From assembly GCF_000686905.1 (NCBI RefSeq), contig NZ_JMLW01000001.1, forward strand, positions 1 to 64,000: DNA of 64,000 nucleotides. The letters run 5' to 3'. Both the position numbers and the translations under genes were made by a program. Shown here piece after piece: positions 58,775 through 64,000 of the stretch; position 1 is the stretch's first letter, and each line of letters starts with the position of its first letter. The notes under the pieces are model-generated. The model saw only the letters and a program-made list of their open reading frames with translations, was not told the origin of the DNA and ran no database searches. The DNA is from Marinospirillum insulare DSM 21763. Its GTDB lineage: Bacteria; Pseudomonadota; Gammaproteobacteria; Pseudomonadales; Halomonadaceae.

Positions 58775-60184
58775 GTGAGTTCAGGGTCAATGAGTCAAAA
58801 TACCATGCAAATTAAGCCAAACTACAGTCTTGCTGATTTAAGCAGTGAAGATTTACTGCAACGACTTGTACCACGAAGTCTTGCCACCCCTAATCAACTG
58901 CTTCGAAGCACCCTTTTACAAGCGGTAGACGGGTTCAATTTACAAGCAGTTTATCCAGCCCACTGTTTGCTTGATTTACAAAAACTCAATTCAGGTGGAA
59001 CAGATTGGCGTGCTCGTTCGCCCGATTATCGACGTTCTTTACTAAGAGATTTAAAAATCCAGTCGCTGCCTGCCTTGCCAGGTATTTTATCTATGCCCTT
59101 GTGTGTTGACCTAAGCTATGTTGAAGGCGATTGGGTGTTTATAGAGTCGGGTAACCCAGAAAAACTCCTGCGTTTTACAAAAGAAGAATACCAATCACTA
59201 ACGGAAGCGGCTGAAGCAGAGCAAGATAAGTTCTCGCTACCTTTAACAGAAACCAAACCTAATTTAGATCATCCCCATAGAGATGAAAGTGAAATACGCT
59301 CAGCCGTGGAAGCTATTACTCAGCAACGAGTCAGAGCACGTTTAAGTGAATCCATTGAAATAGCACCCCTGCCCTTAAGTTCACAACACCTATTAAGTTT
59401 AAAATCTAAAGAAGATGTAAGCGGCACAGAATTGGCCAATGTTATAGAAATGGACCCTAGCCTAGCTTCTCAAGTTATCAGTTGGGCTAATTCACCCTAT
59501 TATGGTGCGCCGGGTAGCATTCGCTCTATACAAGATGCCGTTATTCGAGTGTTAGGTTTTGATTTAACCATGAACCTAGCCCTAGGTTTAGCCTTGTCTA
59601 AACAAATACGCCTACCTAAAGATGGCGTGCATGGTCATAAGCACTTTTGGCGTGATGCCCTATTGCGTGCCCTGCTGGTAGAAAAGTTCGTTAAAAAAAT
59701 GCCGCCTTTGGCACGACCTTATACAGGTTTAGCCTACTTGGCAGGTTTGCTACATAACTTTGGTTACCTAGTATTGGCTGAAATTTTTCCGCCTTACTTT
59801 TCACTTTATTGCCGTAATCAAGAAGCTAACCCGCATGTACCCTCCATGTACCTTGAAAGGTTTTTGTTTGGTATTACCCGTGAACAAATAGCCAGTTACC
59901 TGTTCACCACCTGGAGTTTACCCAATGAAATGTGCATTGCTATAAGGCAGCAGCACAACCCTCATTACACAGGCGAGCATTTTAAATATGCTAACCTGCT
60001 TTACTTGGCAGAACAGTATTTACAACCTAGCTGGGAGCAGGGTTTAACACGCATTCCCTCAGCCGTATATGATCGTTTACAGCTAACGCCAGAAGATGCT
60101 TTAGAGGTAAGGCAAGAGCTAGAAGAACTGCCTAGTGATCAAATGGAAGACCTGGTTAGACTGCTAGACACTACTAAGCGCTGA
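58775..60184 (+). CDS. YbaK-like / HDOD domain protein
   Basis: The 469-residue product has an N-terminal region (about 20-130) that resembles a degenerate YbaK/aminoacyl-tRNA deacylase domain (VYPAHCLLDLQKL; CVDLSYVEGDW), and a C-terminal HDOD domain (about 190-390: LANVIEMDPSLASQVISWAN, DAVIRVLGFDLTMNLALGLA, GLLHNFGYLVLAE). HDOD proteins signal without the metal-dependent HD catalysis. GTG 58775 was chosen, with AGGAG six bases upstream; the frame is open to 58691. Function unknown, regulatory or stress-related by family. Confidence 0.75.
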   Translation: MSSGSMSQNTMQIKPNYSLADLSSEDLLQRLVPRSLATPNQLLRSTLLQAVDGFNLQAVYPAHCLLDLQKLNSGGTDWRARSPDYRRSLLRDLKIQSLPALPGILSMPLCVDLSYVEGDWVFIESGNPEKLLRFTKEEYQSLTEAAEAEQDKFSLPLTETKPNLDHPHRDESEIRSAVEAITQQRVRARLSESIEIAPLPLSSQHLLSLKSKEDVSGTELANVIEMDPSLASQVISWANSPYYGAPGSIRSIQDAVIRVLGFDLTMNLALGLALSKQIRLPKDGVHGHKHFWRDALLRALLVEKFVKKMPPLARPYTGLAYLAGLLHNFGYLVLAEIFPPYFSLYCRNQEANPHVPSMYLERFLFGITREQIASYLFTTWSLPNEMCIAIRQQHNPHYTGEHFKYANLLYLAEQYLQPSWEQGLTRIPSAVYDRLQLTPEDALEVRQELEELPSDQMEDLVRLLDTTKR

Positions 60185-60265
60185 TTAATAGCTATAACAC
60201 TGGTTGGTTAGTTGGCAGAAAAAAACCATGGAAATAACCGCTTTGCTAGGGAAAAACTAACCACC

Positions 60266-62146
60266 ATGCCGCCATTTATACTGCTTTACGACTCATCTAT
60301 TGAAGAAACAGTCGAAGACAAAATTCTACCTCTATTAAAAGAACCACCTAGCCTAGTTGCTTGGTCGGCTGGCGAAAAGCTTGCTAACTGGCCTGAAGGC
60401 ACGCGTGTGGTGACTTACCTGCCTGATGAAGCGCTTTATGAATGCATTCCTTATGTAATTGAAAAAAAATGGGTGCTAGGCTTATTACCCCACCCTGAAA
60501 TGAAAGAAGTAGCTAAAGGCTTTAAATTCAGCACCAGCCTAGATAAAGCCCTAAAAGAATTAGACCTAGCAGCCGAACCTTTAGCCGTTGACCAGCTTTA
60601 CTGTAATGAAAAGCTGGTTTTTAACGCAGTCAGTATTGGTGATCCTTTTGGTTTACGTTCCTCTTCTAAAACTGAAAGCCTGAAATCTCGTTGGTTCAGG
60701 TTTAAGCGCTTGTTAGCTAGCCTTAATAAAGTTCGCCTAAGGTCTTTTACGTTAACCACGGACAAAGACAAAGTTTTAGAAACAGCAGCCTTAGGCATGG
60801 TAGCCGTTGATAGAGGCGATGCTAGTGCTTTTGCCCGTCGAGTGGTTGATGAAGTGCAAGCCGATGATTGCCAGCTGAACCTACTAATTTTATCACCACG
60901 CAGTTTAATGCAAGCCTTTAGCTTTTTGATTGCCTCAGTGTTTTTTGGCTTTTTAGGCGTTAATCGCCTTCCTAAATACCTAGGTGTAATAAAAAGCACT
61001 GGTGTAAAAATAGAAGCCAGCCAGCCGGTGACCTATATTGTAGATGGGCAAAAATATAAAAGTGACACCATCGAGTTAAAAGTTAAAGCAGGTGCACTAA
61101 ACCTGCTAGGGAATTATTTGCATACGGGTGATCTGGCTAATAACAAAACCAGCGGTAAAGAATCTTTTAGAGTTAAAGGCTTGCCCACAGGTGAAGCTCG
61201 CCGTGAACTGGTTGCCTACCCTTTGCCCTGGATACATCATGCAGGCACGGATGAATTTAAAGATTTATTTCTAGTTTTAAAAGAAAACGCTAAAACCTCA
61301 GAGGCTTATTTAACTTTAATGGTGTTAGCTACTCTGCTAGCACTGATTGGTTTATTTGCTAACTCAGCACCCGTGATTATCGGTGCCATGATTTTAGCCC
61401 CCTTAATGTCGCCGATTATCTCTTTTTCTATGGGTGCGCTGAGGCAAGATGAACAGCTAATACTAGACAGTGGGCGATCCTTGTTCCTAGGAGTTGGCCT
61501 AGCTTTAGCCTGCGCAACAGTGATGACCTGGCTGATTCCGCTTTGGTCGATTAACGAACAAATTGCAGCAAGGCTTAGCCCAACACTGCTTGATTTAGGC
61601 GTAGCCATTATTTCTGGTATTGCAGGTGCCTATGCTCACTCACGCGCAGAAGTGGCTAAAAGCTTGGCTGGTGTTGCCATAGCCGTAGCCCTAGTTCCGC
61701 CTTTAGCTGTTGCAGGTATAGGTATAGGTTGGTTCGATTGGGCAGTCTTTTGGGGTGCTTTCTTACTCTTTTTAACCAACTTGGCAGGCATAGTTTTAGC
61801 GGCTGCCCTCACTTTTATGGTGTTAGGCTTTAGTCCTTTTAAGCTGGCGCGTAGAGGTTTAATTATTGCATTAGTACTAGTTGTGCTGGTGAGTATTCCT
61901 TTAGCCAGCAGTTTTGTGCGCATGGTGAATGAGCATGGTTTAACTAGCCGTTTAGAAGGACAGGTGTTTGCTAGCGTAACCTTAAAGGAAGTTAGCGTGA
62001 AACCAGGTGATGTTTTGTTAGTGTCTGCTCGTTTACTGGCTTCAGAACCAATCGATTTAGCGGAGCTAGACCTGATAAAGCAAGCCATAGAAGATGATTT
62101 GCAACAAGAGATACGCTTAGAGGCAACTTTAGTATTGGTGCGTTAG
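60266..62146 (+). CDS. DUF389/TIGR00341 membrane protein with lipid-kinase-like N-terminal half
   Basis: The 626-residue product has a soluble part (1-335) and a DUF389 membrane domain (about 340-560) of some six helices (NSAPVIIGAMILAPLMSPII; GIAGAYAHSRAEVAKSLAGV). A single hydrophobic segment also lies near residue 222. In the first part, VTYIVDGQKYKSDTIELKVK and the following AGALNLL resemble the C-terminal lobe of diacylglycerol-kinase-like enzymes, but the Gly-rich nucleotide motif was not seen. The start is uncertain: ATG 60266 or TTG 60212. Function unknown. Confidence 0.7.
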   Translation: MPPFILLYDSSIEETVEDKILPLLKEPPSLVAWSAGEKLANWPEGTRVVTYLPDEALYECIPYVIEKKWVLGLLPHPEMKEVAKGFKFSTSLDKALKELDLAAEPLAVDQLYCNEKLVFNAVSIGDPFGLRSSSKTESLKSRWFRFKRLLASLNKVRLRSFTLTTDKDKVLETAALGMVAVDRGDASAFARRVVDEVQADDCQLNLLILSPRSLMQAFSFLIASVFFGFLGVNRLPKYLGVIKSTGVKIEASQPVTYIVDGQKYKSDTIELKVKAGALNLLGNYLHTGDLANNKTSGKESFRVKGLPTGEARRELVAYPLPWIHHAGTDEFKDLFLVLKENAKTSEAYLTLMVLATLLALIGLFANSAPVIIGAMILAPLMSPIISFSMGALRQDEQLILDSGRSLFLGVGLALACATVMTWLIPLWSINEQIAARLSPTLLDLGVAIISGIAGAYAHSRAEVAKSLAGVAIAVALVPPLAVAGIGIGWFDWAVFWGAFLLFLTNLAGIVLAAALTFMVLGFSPFKLARRGLIIALVLVVLVSIPLASSFVRMVNEHGLTSRLEGQVFASVTLKEVSVKPGDVLLVSARLLASEPIDLAELDLIKQAIEDDLQQEIRLEATLVLVR

Positions 62147-62228
62147 CTTATTGAGTTAAAATGCATGTAAGCTTAGAAGTACAAAGAATAAAGCAACAAA
62201 GACGTTTCCACTTAGAAGGAATTTTATA

Positions 62229-64000
62229 ATGCTATCGAAGTTAACTATGACTCGGAAGTTAATTTTTACACTCTTCCCGCTAACGCTAGTGATTTTCTTA
62301 GGAATCATCCAATTTATCCATGTGACTATAGATAAAGCGGTGACCGAGAAAGCAATCATTTCTACTGAGGAGCTGGCTTTAGCTGAAGGTGAGCGAATTG
62401 TAGATAATTTAATGACTCGTTTAGGCGGCATAGAAGATTTAGTTACAGCAGTTAAAACAGTTGAGCAGTTCCCTGCCATGCAGCGGCGTAAAATTATTAA
62501 TAGTTTTTTAAAGTCACACTTAGAAAACTACCCTAACATGCTGGGAACTTGGACTATTTGGGAGCCCAATGCACTCGATAACCTTGATGTGTTTTATCAA
62601 AATACCGAAGGTCACGATGCCACCGGGCGCTTTGCTTCCTACTGGGTTCGCCATAAAGGCCAGATTTTAAACGAAGTCATTGTTGGCTACGATGCAGTGG
62701 ATGCCGATTATTATCAGGTAGCTAAACACACACGCAAGTCAGCTATTATCGATCCCTACATCTACGAAATAGAAGGCGATCAAGTGCTCATGGGTTCGGC
62801 TGCGGTACCCATAATTATAGATGGCGAGTTCCTAGGTGTTATGGGTTTTGACTTTAAAGCAGACAACCTGCAAAAGTTTGTGGGCGGTACCAAGCATTAC
62901 GGCGGTGTATCAGCCTTATTTGGTCAACAAGGTATCATTATTGGTCACCCAGACCCCAGCCGTCTAGGTAAAAACATGCTAGATACAGAGCAGGACTTTA
63001 TGGGCGATGAGTTACAAGCCGCCACTGATGCCGTTAAAGCAGCTCAACCCTATACAACCCAAATGTATAACGACTTATTTAATGAAAACGCTTTAATTGT
63101 TTATGTTCCTATTCCTTTAGGGAAAACAGGCAGCCACTGGTCTTTTGCTATGGCCATGCCTATGAGCGAAGTGCTTAAAGATGTGAATGCCATTGTTCGA
63201 CAGGTTGTTTTTATTGGAATTGCTGGCTTAATTGTTTTAATGGCAGCTATGTATTGGCTGGCGCGAAGTATTGCACGTCCAATTGAAGCAGCGGCTGCAG
63301 CGATGGAAGACGTTGCCAGTGGTGAAGGCGACCTAACTCGCCGTTTAGCAGTAACGGGTAAAGATGAAGTCTCGCGCCTTAGTGTTGCTTTTAATACCTT
63401 TGCTGAACAAGTAAGAACAGTGATTGCTCAGCTAGCAGATCATAGCCAAACCCTAGCCAGCACTTCAGCTCAGTTAGAGCATACCAGTGGCAGTGCCTCG
63501 CAAGGTGCAAGTCAGCAGCGTAGTGAAATAGACCAGGTTGCAGCGGCAATGGATGAGCTAACAGCAACGGTACAAGAAGTGGCTAATAGCGCTCAACGTG
63601 CCTCTGCTGCTACTCAAGCTGGGCGACAAGACGTTGACGAAGGCAGCAAGGTGATTGAAAGTGTAGCTAGAACCATTAGCGGCCAAGCGGGCGAAGTTGA
63701 AAAAACAGCACAAAAACTAGCTGAATTAGAAGGCGCTAGTAGTGAAATTGAAGAAGTGATTACTACTATTCAAGCCATAGCAGAGCAAACTAACTTGCTG
63801 GCATTAAATGCTGCTATTGAAGCTGCTCGTGCAGGAGAGCATGGGCGAGGTTTTGCTGTGGTTGCTGATGAAGTTCGCAGCCTAGCCAACCGCACCCAAA
63901 CCTCAACGGAAGAAATTAGCTCAACCATTGTAAGATTACAGACCATGACCGCCGATGCTGTTTCAGCCATGGGTGTGAGTAAAAATCTTTCTGAAGAAAG
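62229..64000 (+). CDS. methyl-accepting chemotaxis protein, 3' end cut by the window
   Basis: The frame runs off the right edge after 590 codons. A transmembrane helix (about 12-30), a periplasmic dCache-like sensor (about 40-320; [30 protein letters not shown]), a second helix (about 322-344), HAMP (about 345-397) and the signalling domain follow. The conserved tip [20 protein letters not shown] starts at residue 517. The double-Cache sensor suggests a small-molecule ligand, perhaps an amino or organic acid. AAGGA lies 8 bases before the ATG. Confidence 0.93.
   Translation, partial: MLSKLTMTRKLIFTLFPLTLVIFLGIIQFIHVTIDKAVTEKAIISTEELALAEGERIVDNLMTRLGGIEDLVTAVKTVEQFPAMQRRKIINSFLKSHLENYPNMLGTWTIWEPNALDNLDVFYQNTEGHDATGRFASYWVRHKGQILNEVIVGYDAVDADYYQVAKHTRKSAIIDPYIYEIEGDQVLMGSAAVPIIIDGEFLGVMGFDFKADNLQKFVGGTKHYGGVSALFGQQGIIIGHPDPSRLGKNMLDTEQDFMGDELQAATDAVKAAQPYTTQMYNDLFNENALIVYVPIPLGKTGSHWSFAMAMPMSEVLKDVNAIVRQVVFIGIAGLIVLMAAMYWLARSIARPIEAAAAAMEDVASGEGDLTRRLAVTGKDEVSRLSVAFNTFAEQVRTVIAQLADHSQTLASTSAQLEHTSGSASQGASQQRSEIDQVAAAMDELTATVQEVANSAQRASAATQAGRQDVDEGSKVIESVARTISGQAGEVEKTAQKLAELEGASSEIEEVITTIQAIAEQTNLLALNAAIEAARAGEHGRGFAVVADEVRSLANRTQTSTEEISSTIVRLQTMTADAVSAMGVSKNLSEE

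Overview
The window looks like chromosomal DNA of a marine-type gammaproteobacterium, most like the Oceanospirillales/Pseudomonadales. This rests on gene order seen here (birA-coaX-tRNAs-secE-nusG-L11/beta operon-str-S10-spc-alpha, then uvrA/MFS/ssb, serA next to a D-2-hydroxyglutarate dehydrogenase, xseB-ispA-dxs, oxyR-recG-HDOD), on gammaproteobacterial forms of the proteins, and on moderate GC with many CTA leucine codons. The species cannot be fixed from the sequence alone.

Layout. 1-330: the end of an IS30-family insertion sequence. 421-2213: birA and coaX. 2249-2657: a tRNA operon (Tyr, Gly, Thr, Trp) behind a perfect consensus promoter; the tuf copy that often sits between tRNA-Thr and tRNA-Trp is absent. 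2724-32893: about 30 kb of transcription/translation genes, all on the plus strand: secE-nusG, rplKAJL, rpoBC, rpsLG-fusA-tuf, the S10 and spc clusters through secY and rpmJ, and the alpha cluster to rplQ. Several leaders, attenuators and boundary hairpins can be read, including a 24-bp perfect palindrome at the rpsQ/rplN junction.

32973-42783: uvrA (minus), a YajR-type MFS transporter, ssb, ligB (minus), crcB and glcB (minus). 42996-49556: an envelope gene group, all plus strand: an alpha/beta hydrolase, a 62-residue lipoprotein, a large COG3014-like lipoprotein, an LpoB-like lipoprotein, two LPP20-like lipoproteins, a terminator, then an MltC-type lytic transglycosylase with a twin-arginine-like signal instead of a lipobox. 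This is the least explained part of the window and the best candidate for an undescribed system, probably tied to peptidoglycan and outer-membrane biology. 49633-52475: serA and a D-2-hydroxyglutarate dehydrogenase-like flavoprotein, divergent, a pairing that fits recycling of the D-2-hydroxyglutarate made by SerA. 52489-55508: xseB-ispA-dxs (isoprenoid precursors). 55611-60184: oxyR, recG and a YbaK-like/HDOD protein. 60266-62146: a DUF389 membrane protein with a lipid-kinase-like N-terminal half. 62229 to the window end: a methyl-accepting chemotaxis protein cut by the edge.

No intergenic gap exceeds about 300 bases without a gene. No CRISPR array, prophage or rRNA gene was seen. All calls come from reading the sequence; no database search was run.
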